A stretch of DNA of 64,000 nt from Streptomyces wuyuanensis (GTDB lineage: Bacteria > Actinomycetota > Actinomycetes > Streptomycetales > Streptomycetaceae), in NCBI RefSeq assembly GCF_900103455.1, contig NZ_FNHI01000008.1, forward strand, positions 215,851-279,850, given 5' to 3'. This document shows positions 17,461-26,860 of the stretch, in pieces; position 1 is the stretch's first letter; the number at the start of each line of letters is the position of its first letter. Both the position numbers and the translations under genes were made by a program. Under the pieces are notes generated by a model that had not been told where the DNA came from, did not search any database, and saw nothing but the letters and a program-made list of their open reading frames with translations.

Positions 17461-17503
17461 CCTACGCGGGACGCCCTCAGCGGCCGCTGGGCATGCCCGC
17501 CGC

Positions 17504-18784
17504 TCAGCCTGACGGTGCGGCCGCCTCCGCTGGCGCCGTCACCGCCGGAGCCTGCCGCTTCCCCCGCTGGAAGTGGCTCACGGCCGGGGCGGTGACCGCC
17601 GTGGTGATCAGTGCCACCAGCACCAGCATGGTGAAGAGATCCGGCCCGATGACACCGAGTTCGAGACCGATGGTCAGCACCACGAGCTCCGTCAGACCCC
17701 GGCAGTTCATCAGCGCCCCGATCGACATGGCCTCCCGCCACGGCTGCCCGCACACGCGGGCCGCGCCGGCCGCTCCGCCCCATTTTCCGAGCACCGCCAC
17801 CGCGAGCAGCGCTCCGGTCCACAGCCACTGCGCCGGCTCCGCCGCCAGGGCGCCGATCTCCGTGCTCAGCCCGGTGTGCACGAAGAACAGCGGCAGCAGC
17901 AGCGGCACCACCACGGCACGCAGCCGGGCGGCGGACGCCTCGACGCGGCGGTGCCCCCTGGGCGTGGCCACACCGAAGAGGAACGCGCCGAACAGCGTGT
18001 GGACCCCGATCAGGTCCGTCGCCAGCGCGGACAGGCTCAGCCCGCTGAACAGCAGGACCATGACCACCCCGTCGTTGGCCCGGTCCGCGCGCCCCCGCGC
18101 CGACCACCTGACGAGCAGGGGACGGACCACCAGCAGCATCGCCGCACCGAAGGCGACCGTCAGCCCGGCCGCCGACAGGGCGTCGAACGGCGACCCGGCA
18201 GCGGTGAGCGCGACCACCAGCGCCAACAGGCACCAGGCCGCAACGTCGTCCACCGCCGCGCACGCCATCGCCAGCGCGCCGAGCGGCGTCCCGTACAGCC
18301 CCCGGTCCACCAGGATCCGGGCCAGCACCGGGAAGGCCGTGACACTCATGGCCACCGCCATGAACAGGGTGAAGGGCACGAACCCCACCCCGTCCGGGGC
18401 CAGTCGGCCGTACAAGGGGAGGGCCAGCAGCGCGCCCAGGCCCAGGGGCACGAGCATGCCCGCCTGGCTGACGGCCATCGCCGTCCGTGAACTGCCGCGC
18501 AGCGCGCCGAGGTCCAGCTCCAGCCCGACGAGGAACATGAAGCCCAGCAGGCCGATCTGCCCCAGCACCGAGGTGTACGGCAGGACCGATTGCGGGAACA
18601 GCCAGGCCTGCGCCTCCGGCCACAGCCACCCGAGCAGCGAGGGGCCGAGGACGATGCCCATGGCGATCTCGCCGATCACGGGGGGCTGGCCGAACCTCCG
18701 CAGGAGCGCGGCCCCGGCCTGGCACGCGAGGATCGCCGCCGGTACGGCGACGAGCACCGCCGGCATGATCTCAGCCGCGGACAC
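17504..18784 (-). CDS. Cation/proton antiporter, CPA2 (KefB/NapA) type
   Basis: 426 residues from GTG 18784, supported by AAGGAG upstream; ATG 18766 is an alternative. About 12-13 hydrophobic segments, with FGQPPVIGEIAMGIVLGPS and LGQIGLLGFMFLVGLELDL typical of CPA2 antiporters. AAVDDVAAWCLLALV carries the two consecutive aspartates used for cation binding in electrogenic members. It overlaps the flavin-reductase gene by 14 bp and so is co-transcribed with it. Such antiporters also occur in antibiotic clusters, where a transport or pH role has been suggested. That role is only a guess here. Confidence 0.88.
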   Translation of the reverse strand: MSAAEIMPAVLVAVPAAILACQAGAALLRRFGQPPVIGEIAMGIVLGPSLLGWLWPEAQAWLFPQSVLPYTSVLGQIGLLGFMFLVGLELDLGALRGSSRTAMAVSQAGMLVPLGLGALLALPLYGRLAPDGVGFVPFTLFMAVAMSVTAFPVLARILVDRGLYGTPLGALAMACAAVDDVAAWCLLALVVALTAAGSPFDALSAAGLTVAFGAAMLLVVRPLLVRWSARGRADRANDGVVMVLLFSGLSLSALATDLIGVHTLFGAFLFGVATPRGHRRVEASAARLRAVVVPLLLPLFFVHTGLSTEIGALAAEPAQWLWTGALLAVAVLGKWGGAAGAARVCGQPWREAMSIGALMNCRGLTELVVLTIGLELGVIGPDLFTMLVLVALITTAVTAPAVSHFQRGKRQAPAVTAPAEAAAPSG

Positions 18785-19388
18785 GGGCGGCTCCTTCGGG
18801 GGACGCGGCCGGCGGCGGCGTCGCCGCGGCGGCGGACCACTCGGCGTAGCGGCGCAGCCCGTACAGCAGCGGCTGCGCCGCCGGGCGCACGGTGACCCGG
18901 TGCGCCTCGGCGAAGACCGCCGTGTGGTCCCCGAAGGCCGCGGTCTTCACGACCGAGCAGTCGGCGACGGCGTGGGCGGAGGCGGTCAGGTGGGGGCCGC
19001 TCGCCCCCAGCGGCAGCCGCCACTCGGTGCGTTCGAAGCGGGCCGGATCCCCGGAGGCGAACAGGTCCGACGTGCCGCGGGCCCGTTCGTGCAGCAGGTT
19101 GAGCGCGAACTGGCCCTGTGCGAGCAGCGCTTGAAGGGTCGGGCTGGCCGTCCGGATGCACACCACCAGGGTGGGCGGGGTCAGGGCGACGCTCGCCAGC
19201 GAGCTGCACGTCAGTCCGCGGGGCAGGCCGCCGGCGTCGATCGTGGTGACGACGGAGACCCCCGAGGGGAAGGCGGCCATGAACGGGCGGAGGTCCGCCT
19301 CGCGGAGGACGACGGGTTCCTCCGTCTCCGATGGCCCCTCGGCTGCGTCTCGATCCGGTATGTCCGGATGGGTGGAGAAGGTGGGCAT
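18771..19388 (-). CDS. Flavin reductase partner of the halogenase
   Basis: 205 residues from ATG 19388. HpaC/flavin-reductase-like FMN-binding fold: FMAAFPSGVSVVTTIDAGG, GLTCSSLASVALTPPTLVVCI and GQFALNLLHERARG. FADH2-dependent halogenases need a separate reductase to supply reduced flavin. RebF/PrnF-type enzymes of this size do that. It lies just downstream of, and on the same strand as, the tryptophan halogenase (190-bp gap), which strongly suggests this role. The C-terminal tail (AAAATPPPAASPEG) is low complexity. Confidence 0.9.
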   Translation of the reverse strand: MPTFSTHPDIPDRDAAEGPSETEEPVVLREADLRPFMAAFPSGVSVVTTIDAGGLPRGLTCSSLASVALTPPTLVVCIRTASPTLQALLAQGQFALNLLHERARGTSDLFASGDPARFERTEWRLPLGASGPHLTASAHAVADCSVVKTAAFGDHTAVFAEAHRVTVRPAAQPLLYGLRRYAEWSAAAATPPPAASPEGAARVRG

Positions 19389-19577
19389 GTCTGACTCCCT
19401 GTGGATGACGAAGCAGTACGGCCCGGCGTCCGGCGGACTGTGCCGGGGCGCCGGGCCGTGGGGGCGGCGGTGGAAGGGGCCCTGTACCGGACCCGGATCC
19501 GCACCGGAGCGCTTGCGGAGCCTGGGAGGTGTCGGGGGGCGGGGACCGGGGGAGTGGAGCCCCCGCCCCCGGTCGGC

Positions 19578-21176
19578 CTACGAGTGCAGCCGCTTCAGGT
19601 ACTCGTAGGCGCTCGGCAGCGTCTCCAGCAGGTTCTGCTGCTGGCGCTTGACCGTCTCGAACAGCGGCTCCGCGCCGGCCACCGACTCCGGCTTGTAGGC
19701 CAGCGCGGGCAGCGGCGCGTCCGGCTCCAGGCCCATGCCGGCGAAGATGCAGTAGTAGCTGCCGTTGGTCCAGAAGTTGCGGAACTCGGCCTCGAAGTTG
19801 CCGTAGTACGTCGACTCGTCGGTGATGGGGGAGTTGATGGGCAGACCGGCGCGGTACGCCGCGATCTTCTGCTGGATGTTGTCGGGGAGGGTCAGCTTCT
19901 TGTTCGCCTGCCAGAAGGGCGTGTCGTTGCGCGGGGCGTAGAAGAAGTGCGCCTGGATGAAGTCGCGGGTGTCGTCGAACATCACCTCGATCTCACGGTT
20001 GAAGGAGTCGATCAGACCCTCGTTGAAGGTCGTGTCGGGGAAGTGCTTGGCGAGCTGGTAGATGGCCGCGGTGATGAAGTAGATGCCGGTGGACTCCAGC
20101 GGCTCCAGGAAGCACGACGACAGCCCGATGCTGACGACGTTCTTCACCCAGGCCCGGCGGTTGCGCCCCACCCGGAAACGGATGTGGTTGAACGCCGTCT
20201 TCTCCGGGTCCAGCCCCCACATCGCGGCGAACTCGGCCGTCGCCTCGTCCTGTTCGGTGAACTTGGAGGAGTACACGTAGCCGGTGCCGAAGCGGCCCAG
20301 CATCGGGATCTTCCAGGCCCAGCCCGAGGACATCGCGATCGCCGAGGTGTACGGCTCCACGCCGCCGGCCTCGTCGTCGTGCGGCACGGCGGTGGCGACC
20401 GCGCTGTCGCACAGCAGGTGGTCGCTCATGTCGACGAACGGCTCGGCCATCGCCTTGTTGATCAGCAGCCCGCGGAAGCCGGAGCAGTCGACGAAGAGGT
20501 CGGCGTCCAGGTCCTTGCCGCCCCTCGTCCGCAGCGAGGTGACGAAGCCCCGCTCGTCCTGGACCACCTCGGTCATCTCGTCCTCGACGTGGCGGACGCT
20601 CTGCTTCTCGATGGCGAAGCGGCGCAGGAAGTCGGCCACGAGCTGGGCGTCGAAGTGCCATGCGTAGCGGGTGGCCGAGCGCCCGTCGAGCCAGCGGGGC
20701 GCCTTCATCGCGTCCATGATCGGGGGCTCGCGGAAGCACGCGTAGTCGAACGGCTCCGTGGTGCGGCCCTCGTACTTGCGCTTGAACCAGTAGTGCGACA
20801 GCGGCGTTTGGTCGTAGTCGGGCAGCAGCCCGAACGGGTGGTAGAAGTGGTCGGGCCGGCCGTCGTCCAGCGTCCTGGCCGTCGCCTCGCCCCGGCCCTC
20901 CGTCCGCCAGTTCACGAAGCGCACGGCCATCTTGAAGCTCGCGTTGCACTCCCGCATCCACTCGTCCTCGGGGATGCCGAGGTAGTCGAAGAACGCGCGC
21001 TGAAGGTTGGGCACGGTCGCCTCGCCGACCCCGATCCGCGGAATCGTCGGCGCCTCCAGCACCGTGATGTCGACCGTTCCCTGGAGAGCCTTGCCCAGAT
21101 ACGCGGCGGTCATCCAGCCGGCCGTGCCGCCGCCCAGGATGACGACCTTCTTCAGTCGGGTGTCGGTGCTGGTCAT
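19578..21176 (-). CDS. FADH2-dependent tryptophan halogenase, RebH-like
   Basis: 532 residues from ATG 21176; the longer open frame adds 26 unlikely residues. FAD motif GGGTAG (residues 15-20), halogenase signature GWAWKIP, catalytic Lys82 in [10 protein letters not shown], and the glutamate of LEPLESTG all present. The sequence closely follows the RebH/PrnA group ([19 protein letters not shown] C-terminus, here [19 protein letters not shown]). These chlorinate free L-tryptophan at C7. Regioselectivity is inferred from overall resemblance only and should be treated as provisional. Pairs with the flavin reductase at 18771. The product is probably 7-chlorotryptophan, feeding the A-PCP/P450 set at 24012-28093. 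Confidence 0.93.
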   Translation of the reverse strand: MTSTDTRLKKVVILGGGTAGWMTAAYLGKALQGTVDITVLEAPTIPRIGVGEATVPNLQRAFFDYLGIPEDEWMRECNASFKMAVRFVNWRTEGRGEATARTLDDGRPDHFYHPFGLLPDYDQTPLSHYWFKRKYEGRTTEPFDYACFREPPIMDAMKAPRWLDGRSATRYAWHFDAQLVADFLRRFAIEKQSVRHVEDEMTEVVQDERGFVTSLRTRGGKDLDADLFVDCSGFRGLLINKAMAEPFVDMSDHLLCDSAVATAVPHDDEAGGVEPYTSAIAMSSGWAWKIPMLGRFGTGYVYSSKFTEQDEATAEFAAMWGLDPEKTAFNHIRFRVGRNRRAWVKNVVSIGLSSCFLEPLESTGIYFITAAIYQLAKHFPDTTFNEGLIDSFNREIEVMFDDTRDFIQAHFFYAPRNDTPFWQANKKLTLPDNIQQKIAAYRAGLPINSPITDESTYYGNFEAEFRNFWTNGSYYCIFAGMGLEPDAPLPALAYKPESVAGAEPLFETVKRQQQNLLETLPSAYEYLKRLHS

Positions 21177-21347
21177 GGAGCAGCCCTCATTTCGGAGTCG
21201 GGAATCGCGGTCGGGCGCCCTGGAGCCGGCGGGGAGGCGGGCCGGACGCGGCACGACCGACCGGGCAGGACCTGAACTCCGGCGCCGGCCGGGACCGTCG
21301 GAGCCTCAGTGTGCGAGGCGGCTCTATGACGGAACTACAGAGGCGCT

Positions 21348-21369
21348 ATCCGGCCGGTATAGGCCGGAT
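21348..21369. promoter_or_regulatory. Inverted repeat in halogenase/SARP divergent promoter region
   Basis: Perfect 8-nt arms (ATCCGGCC/GGCCGGAT) around a 6-nt spacer, 64 nt upstream of the SARP start and about 170 nt upstream of the halogenase start. It could be an operator or a leader hairpin. No direct heptamer repeats typical of SARP sites were evident. Confidence 0.3.
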
Positions 21370-21432
21370 GTAGACCCCGGGAACAGAATCGCCGCAGGCA
21401 GAACGGCATGCGGCGGACCCCAGGAGGAAGCG

Positions 21433-22419
21433 ATGACCACCGCGGTGACCGGAATTGCACGGCATGCGGTACGCATCCGCTTCCTGGGTGACTTCGAGTT
21501 GACCGTGAACGGCGCCCCGGTGCGGCGCTGGCGCGCCGGAAAGGCCCGGGGACTCTTCCAGTACCTCGTGATCCACCGCGGTCAGACACTGACCAGGGAC
21601 CGGCTGTACGAGGCACTGTGGCCCGGTTCGGACGGAGCCGCCGGCGACAGCTCGCTGAAGGTCGCGGCGCACGCACTGCGCCGCGTCCTCGACGCCCATC
21701 CCGACGGCCCCGGCGAGTCCGGGATCCGGCTCCACTACCGCGACTTCGGCTACGCCCTCGACATCGCCGACCTCTGGTCGGACGTGGACCGCTTCCAGGA
21801 GCTCGCCCACACGGGTCTGCGTGCCGCCGCGTCCGGCGACCGGCCCCTCGCCCGCGAACGGCTGCGGTCCGCCGTCGCGCTGTACCACGGCGAGTTCCTC
21901 CGCGGCGAGCGTGCCGACTGGGTCGCAGAACACCGCGAGTACCTGCGGTCGCTGGCCCTGCGAGCCCTGGACGTGCTGCGTGCCGACGCCGCCGAGCGCG
22001 AGGACTTCCCGGACCTCATCGAGGTCTGCCGCCGCACGCTCGGCATCGACCGGCACCACGAGGAGACCTACCGGGCGCTCATGACGGCGCACGGCGTGCG
22101 CGGCGAACACGCCTGCGTGCGCCGCTGGTACGAGCTGTGCGCGCGCCGGCTGCGGGACGACCTCGCGGTGGCGCCGTCGCGGGAGACCGACCGGCTGCTG
22201 CACGCGATGCTGCCCGCGCGGACCGCAGCCGTCCCACAGCGCACCGTACCGGTGACCGCCGCCGCGCTCCCCGGGCTCCGCCCACGTGCCGTACGGCGGG
22301 CCCGGCCCGACGGCCGGGCGGTCGCCCTTGGCCTCGTCGCCCCCACGGCCCGGCTCCGGGCCGGGCCCCCGCCCCCCACGGCTGCCCCGGGACTCGTACC
22401 GCCCGCACGAACCCAGTGA
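21433..22419 (+). CDS. SARP-family pathway activator
   Basis: 328 residues from ATG 21433, with AGGAGG immediately upstream; the open frame begins far earlier but does not look coding there. Winged-helix DNA-binding domain at residues ~12-100 (IRFLGDFELTVNG, ARGLFQYLVIHRGQTLTRDRL). The bacterial transcriptional activation domain (BTAD) follows at ~115-270 (WSDVDRFQELAHTGL through ETYRALMTAHGVRG). It ends in a Pro/Arg-rich tail with no ATPase domain. SARPs bind direct repeats at -35 regions and activate biosynthetic operons. The ALDH/NRPS operon begins 27 bp downstream in the same direction, and the halogenase operon is divergent. Confidence 0.88.
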   Translation: MTTAVTGIARHAVRIRFLGDFELTVNGAPVRRWRAGKARGLFQYLVIHRGQTLTRDRLYEALWPGSDGAAGDSSLKVAAHALRRVLDAHPDGPGESGIRLHYRDFGYALDIADLWSDVDRFQELAHTGLRAAASGDRPLARERLRSAVALYHGEFLRGERADWVAEHREYLRSLALRALDVLRADAAEREDFPDLIEVCRRTLGIDRHHEETYRALMTAHGVRGEHACVRRWYELCARRLRDDLAVAPSRETDRLLHAMLPARTAAVPQRTVPVTAAALPGLRPRAVRRARPDGRAVALGLVAPTARLRAGPPPPTAAPGLVPPARTQ

Positions 22420-22446
22420 CCGAGCCATCCCAGTGAGGAATCCACC

Positions 22447-24015
22447 GTGACCGTGCTGCCGCAGGACCTCGCCATACCGCCGGCCGAGCCGTACGCACCA
22501 GCCCTGCCGCCCCGCTACGACGACCAGTGGATCGGGGGCCGCTGGACGGCGTCCGACGCCGACAGCCGCCTCGTCGTCACCGACCCCGCCACCGAGCAGA
22601 CGCTCGCCACCGTGCCCGCCGGCACCCCGCGCGACGCCGACCTCGCCGTGCGCGCAGCCGCCGCGGCCTTCCCCGGATGGGCCGCCACACCCGTGCGTGA
22701 ACGGGCCGGACTGCTGCGCCGCGTGGTGGAGGGACTGGAGCGCCGCGCAGGAGAGTTCGCCCGCACCATCACCTCCGAGGTGGGCGCTCCCACCCGCATG
22801 GCACTGCAGACCCAGGTCGGGCTCGCCGTCGGCATGGCCGCGCACTGCGTGGAGACCGCGGCCTCCCACACCTTCGAGGAGCGGGTCGGCCACTCGCTGG
22901 TGGTGCGCGAGGCCGCCGGTGTCGCCGCCTGCATCACCCCGTGGAACGTGCCGCTGCTGCTCACGGTGCAGAAACTGCTCCCCGCCCTCGCGGCGGGCTG
23001 CACCGTCGTGCACAAGCCCAGCGAACTCACACCGCTGCACGCCCGGCTGCTCGCCGAGGTGTTCGCCGAGGCCGATCTGCCGCCGGGCGTGGTGAACATG
23101 GCGGTCGGCACCGGCGACACCCTAGGCACCGCGCTCGTCGCCCATCCGCTCGTCGACGTGGTGTCACTGACCGGGTCGACCCGTGCCGGACGCCGGGTGT
23201 CCGCGCTGGGCGCCGACGGTGTCAAGCGGATCCACCTGGAGCTCGGCGGCAAGAACGCGAGTCTCGTCCTGGACGACGCCGATCTCCGGGCCGCCGTCGG
23301 CGCCACGGTCGACCAGGTGCTCTTCAACACCGGCCAGACGTGCCTCCAGTGGAGCCGGCTGCTGGTGCCCCGGGAGCGCCAGGACGAAGCCGTGGAAATC
23401 GCCGGCCGGATCATGGACGGCTATGTGACCGGAGACCCCCGCGACCCCGCGACGGACCTCGGACCGCTGGTGTCCGCCGCCGCGCACGCGCGGGTGGGCG
23501 AGTACGTCCGCCGCGGCGAGACGGAGGGCGGCGCCCGGCTCGTCCGGGGCGGCGCCGGCCGGCCCGACGGCCTCGACACCGGCTACTACGTCCGTCCCAC
23601 GATCTTCGCCGACGTCGACCCCCTGACCACCATCGGGCAGGAGGAGATCTTCGGGCCGGTGCTGTGCGTCATCCCGTACGACGACGAGGACCAGGCCGTG
23701 CGGATCGTCAACGGGACGCGCTACGGGCTGCACGGCGCGGTCTGGTCGGGCGAAGACGCCCGGGCCGAGCGCGTGGCACGGCGGTTCCGTACCGGCCTCG
23801 TCGACGTCAACGGCGGCTCGTTCAACCCGGCCGCGCCGTTCGGCGGGTTCAAGCAGTCCGGCATCGGCCGCGAGTGCGGCGCCGCCGGACTGGAGGCCTT
23901 CCTCGAGACCAAGTCGATGCAGCTGCCCCAGGCGTCCGGCGGCCGGGTGGTCGGTCCGCGTCTGCGCGCCACCGTGCCGGCCGGCGACCCCGGCCAGGAG
24001 AGGAACGACGCATGA
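22447..24015 (+). CDS. Aldehyde dehydrogenase
   Basis: 522 residues from GTG 22447. Standard NAD(P)-dependent ALDH: ITPWNVPLLLTVQK, cofactor motif SLTGSTRAGRRV, catalytic Glu in LELGGKNAS, catalytic Cys in NTGQTCLQWSR, and EEIFGPVLCVIPYDDED. It overlaps the A-PCP gene by 4 bp (ATGA), so it belongs to the NRPS operon. Its place beside a beta-hydroxylation set suggests that it oxidises an aryl aldehyde released by retro-aldol cleavage, for example chloro-indole-3-carbaldehyde, to the acid. That substrate is inferred, not shown. Confidence 0.92.
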   Translation: MTVLPQDLAIPPAEPYAPALPPRYDDQWIGGRWTASDADSRLVVTDPATEQTLATVPAGTPRDADLAVRAAAAAFPGWAATPVRERAGLLRRVVEGLERRAGEFARTITSEVGAPTRMALQTQVGLAVGMAAHCVETAASHTFEERVGHSLVVREAAGVAACITPWNVPLLLTVQKLLPALAAGCTVVHKPSELTPLHARLLAEVFAEADLPPGVVNMAVGTGDTLGTALVAHPLVDVVSLTGSTRAGRRVSALGADGVKRIHLELGGKNASLVLDDADLRAAVGATVDQVLFNTGQTCLQWSRLLVPRERQDEAVEIAGRIMDGYVTGDPRDPATDLGPLVSAAAHARVGEYVRRGETEGGARLVRGGAGRPDGLDTGYYVRPTIFADVDPLTTIGQEEIFGPVLCVIPYDDEDQAVRIVNGTRYGLHGAVWSGEDARAERVARRFRTGLVDVNGGSFNPAAPFGGFKQSGIGRECGAAGLEAFLETKSMQLPQASGGRVVGPRLRATVPAGDPGQERNDA

Positions 24016-25817
24016 GCGCCCACCCCGCCCCCGCGCGGCCGGCCACCGCCCTCCCGCCCGTGTTCGCCGCACTGGAGCGCTGGACCCGCGAACGCCCCGA
24101 CGACCCGGCGGTCAGCGCCGGGGACGGCACGCTGAGCCATGCCGGACTCACCGCACGCACCGCGGCGATCGCCGCCGGACTGTCCGCCGCCGGTGCCGGG
24201 CCCGAGACCGCCGTCGGCCTGCTCCTCGGACGGTCCCGCGACAGCGTGCCCGCGCTGCTCGCCGTGTGGAGCCTGGGCGCCGCGGCCGTGCCGCTCGACC
24301 CCGGGCACCCCGTCGAACGGCTCTCGTCCGTGCTGGGCGATGCCGGGGTGTCCGTCCTGGTCACCCCGGAGGTGCCCGCCGGGCTGGACGTGACCGGCGT
24401 CCGCACCCTGGACCCGGCCGGCCCGGACTGCCGGGCAGGCGCCGCCCACCCGCTCGACGTGGCGACTCCCGGGCCGGACACCTGCGCGTACGTCATCTAC
24501 ACCTCGGGAACCACGGGCCGTCCCAAGGGCGTCGAGGTCACCTACCGCGGCCTCGACACCTTCGTGCGCGCGCTCGCCGGACTCGGCCTGCCTCCCGGGG
24601 GACTCGGCCTGAACGCCGTCTCGCCCGCCTTCGACGGCTGGCTCTGGTGCACGCTGCTCTATCTGGTCCACGGCCAGGGCGTCGCCCTGGTCGACCTGTC
24701 CCTGGACGGGCTGCGCCGGGCCGCCGACGCCGGCCGTGAACCGGTCCCCGCGGGACTGCGCACCGCCTCCCTCACCCCGTCGCTCCTCGCCGCCCACGGC
24801 GGCGCGCTGGCCGGTGCCGAGACCGTCGTCGTCGCCGGCGAGCAGTGCCCGGCCGCACTCGCCGAGCGCTTCTCGCGCGGCCGGCGGCTGCTCAACGTGT
24901 ACGGGCCGACGGAGGTGACCATCGCGGCCACCTGGGCCGACAGCGAGCGGGGTGACGACGTGAGCGCCATCGGACGGCCACTGCCCGACTACCGCGCCTA
25001 CGTGCTCGACGACGAGCTGGTCCCCGTCGCCGAGGGCACCGAGGGCGAGCTCTACCTGGGCGGGCCCGCCGTGGCCCGCGGCTACCGGAACCGGCCGGGG
25101 CTCACCGCCGCCCGGTTCCTGCCCGACCCGTTCCAGGGCGGCGGCGCCCGGATGTACCGCACCGGGGACGTCGTGGTCCGCCGACCCGGCGGCGAACTGG
25201 AGTACCGCGGCCGGCGCGACGACCAGGTGAAGGTGCGCGGCCACCGCATCGAACTGGGCGAGGTCGAGCGGGTCGCCGCCGAACTGCCAGAAGTCGTGGC
25301 AGCCGCCGCCTGCCTCCTCGGCTCCGGCGGGACGCTGGGGCTCGCGCTCGTCGCCGCACCCGGCGCCGGAGAGGGCCTGGCGGACTCCGTGACCGGGCAC
25401 TGCGCCAAGCTGCTGCCGGAGGCCGCGGTGCCCACGACGGTCCGGGTAGTCGACCGGATCCCCACCCTCACCACGGGCAAGGCCGACCGCGACGAACTCG
25501 CCCGGCTGCTCGCCGCGCCCGCCAGGGAGGAGGCGAGGAGCACCGCCACCGCCCGGGAGCGCGACGTCATGGCGGTCTGGGCCGAGGCCCTGGAGCGCGA
25601 GATCCCCGGACCGGACGCCGACTTCTTCGAACTGGGCGGACACTCGCTCGCCGCGGCCCGCGTCGTCGCGGACCTGCGGCGGACCACCGGACTGCGCCTC
25701 ACGCTCGGATCGCTGCTCTCCCGGCCCACCGTCGCGGACGTCGCCGCCGAACTCGACCGCCTCGCCGCCGAGTCAGCGGTACCCGACACCGGACTGCGCA
25801 CCGCCGAGGGGGCCTGA
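24012..25817 (+). CDS. Stand-alone NRPS A-PCP didomain (A1)
   Basis: 601 residues from ATG 24012. A domain ~15-500: A3 YTSGTTGRPKG, A5 VYGPTEVTI, A7 YRTGDVV, A8 RGRRDDQVKVRGHRIELGEV, A10 GKADRDEL. PCP with phosphopantetheine Ser545 in FFELGGHSLAA. Pocket residues from hand alignment are D-G-W-S-V-A-V-I-A-K. The Asp for alpha-amino binding is present, and the pocket fits an aromatic amino acid such as tryptophan. There is no C domain. A-PCP proteins followed by TE, MbtH and a P450 typically hold an amino acid for beta-hydroxylation before release, as in the nikkomycin NikP1/NikQ system. Here the amino acid is probably (chloro)tryptophan. Confidence 0.9.
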   Translation: MSAHPAPARPATALPPVFAALERWTRERPDDPAVSAGDGTLSHAGLTARTAAIAAGLSAAGAGPETAVGLLLGRSRDSVPALLAVWSLGAAAVPLDPGHPVERLSSVLGDAGVSVLVTPEVPAGLDVTGVRTLDPAGPDCRAGAAHPLDVATPGPDTCAYVIYTSGTTGRPKGVEVTYRGLDTFVRALAGLGLPPGGLGLNAVSPAFDGWLWCTLLYLVHGQGVALVDLSLDGLRRAADAGREPVPAGLRTASLTPSLLAAHGGALAGAETVVVAGEQCPAALAERFSRGRRLLNVYGPTEVTIAATWADSERGDDVSAIGRPLPDYRAYVLDDELVPVAEGTEGELYLGGPAVARGYRNRPGLTAARFLPDPFQGGGARMYRTGDVVVRRPGGELEYRGRRDDQVKVRGHRIELGEVERVAAELPEVVAAAACLLGSGGTLGLALVAAPGAGEGLADSVTGHCAKLLPEAAVPTTVRVVDRIPTLTTGKADRDELARLLAAPAREEARSTATARERDVMAVWAEALEREIPGPDADFFELGGHSLAAARVVADLRRTTGLRLTLGSLLSRPTVADVAAELDRLAAESAVPDTGLRTAEGA

Positions 25818-25820
25818 GCC

Positions 25821-26570
25821 ATGGGTAGCTGGATCTCCACCTGGCCCAACGGCCCGGGCGACGCGGGCCTCCCCGCACTGCTCTGCCTGCCCCAGGCCGG
25901 CGCGGGCTGTCAGCAGTTCCGGGCCTGGGCCAAGGCCCTGGCCGGCGTCGCCCAGGTCCACGGCGTCCAACTGCCCGGCCGGGAGAACCGCTGGCGCGAG
26001 CCGATGCCGGAGACCTTCGGCGAGGCCGTCGACGCGATCACCGGCGAGTTGCGCCCGATCGTCGCGGGAGGCCGCCGCCTCGTCGTCTTCGGCCACAGCT
26101 TCGGCGGGCTCCTCGGCTACGAGATCGCCCGCCGGGTGACGCCCGACGTCCTCGTGGTCAGCGCCTGCCGCGCGCCCGGGCACTGGGACGGCGCCGGGCG
26201 GGGCATCGTCGAGGACGACGAGGAACTGGACAAGCTCTTCGACACGGCCGGGCTCGATCCGGCGTTCCTCGACGAGGACACGCGGGCCCTGATGGTCGCG
26301 ATGCTCCGCAAGGACGCCGTGCTGTCGCTGAGTTACACCCACACGCCCGGCGAGCCGCTGCGCGTGCCGGTGCACGCCTGGAGCGCGGCCGGCGACGAGA
26401 CCGTCACCGTCGGGGACCTGGCCGGCTGGGCCGCCGTCACCGCGGCGGGCTTCCGCGTGCACCGCGTCGAGGGCGGCCACCACGCCGTGCTGCGCCGCCC
26501 CGCGGCGGTCCTGGAACACCTCGCCTCACTGCTGCGGGACGACGAGACCGCGGCCGTCACCACCGCCTGA
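25821..26570 (+). CDS. Type II thioesterase
   Basis: 249 residues from ATG 25821, 3 bp after the A-PCP gene. Alpha/beta hydrolase of the GrsT/RifR type: LLCLPQAGAGCQQFRAW, nucleophile Ser in FGHSFGGLLGYE, and catalytic His in EGGHHAVL. It could edit misprimed carrier proteins. It could instead release the beta-hydroxylated aminoacyl group from A1-PCP, as dedicated TEs do in similar A-PCP/P450 cassettes. Its position directly after that didomain favours the second role. Confidence 0.9.
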   Translation: MGSWISTWPNGPGDAGLPALLCLPQAGAGCQQFRAWAKALAGVAQVHGVQLPGRENRWREPMPETFGEAVDAITGELRPIVAGGRRLVVFGHSFGGLLGYEIARRVTPDVLVVSACRAPGHWDGAGRGIVEDDEELDKLFDTAGLDPAFLDEDTRALMVAMLRKDAVLSLSYTHTPGEPLRVPVHAWSAAGDETVTVGDLAGWAAVTAAGFRVHRVEGGHHAVLRRPAAVLEHLASLLRDDETAAVTTA

Positions 26571-26637
26571 CCGGCGGGTGATCCGCCGACAGGGCAGCCA
26601 CCCTTTCCGCAGCACCGCCCCGAGCCCGGAGGACGCA

Positions 26638-26859
26638 GTGCCCACGACCCATCAGGTTCTCGTCAACGACGAGGAGCAGTACGCCCTTTACCCCGCGGCG
26701 CGCGGGGTGCCCGACGGCTGGACGCCGGCCGGGTTCAGCGGCAGCGAGGACGAATGCGTGGCCCATGTGGACGCGCACTGGACCGACACCCGCCCCCGCA
26801 GCGTGCGCGACGCGACCGCCGCACCCCGCGCCGCCGCGGGCGCCGGCGAAGGAGCCTGA
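26638..26859 (+). CDS. MbtH-like protein
   Basis: 73 residues from GTG 26638, with GGAGG upstream; the longer frame from 26578 adds a non-conserved leader. MbtH signature recognisable: VNDEEQYALYP, PDGWTPAGFSGSEDECVAHV and WTDTRPRSVR. The usual SLWP tryptophan is tyrosine (ALYP). MbtH proteins bind A domains and are often needed for their folding or activity. It is flanked by the TE and P450 genes and probably serves A1; it may also serve the later NRPS proteins, since no other MbtH is seen. Confidence 0.93.
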   Translation: MPTTHQVLVNDEEQYALYPAARGVPDGWTPAGFSGSEDECVAHVDAHWTDTRPRSVRDATAAPRAAAGAGEGA

Positions 26860-26860
26860 G

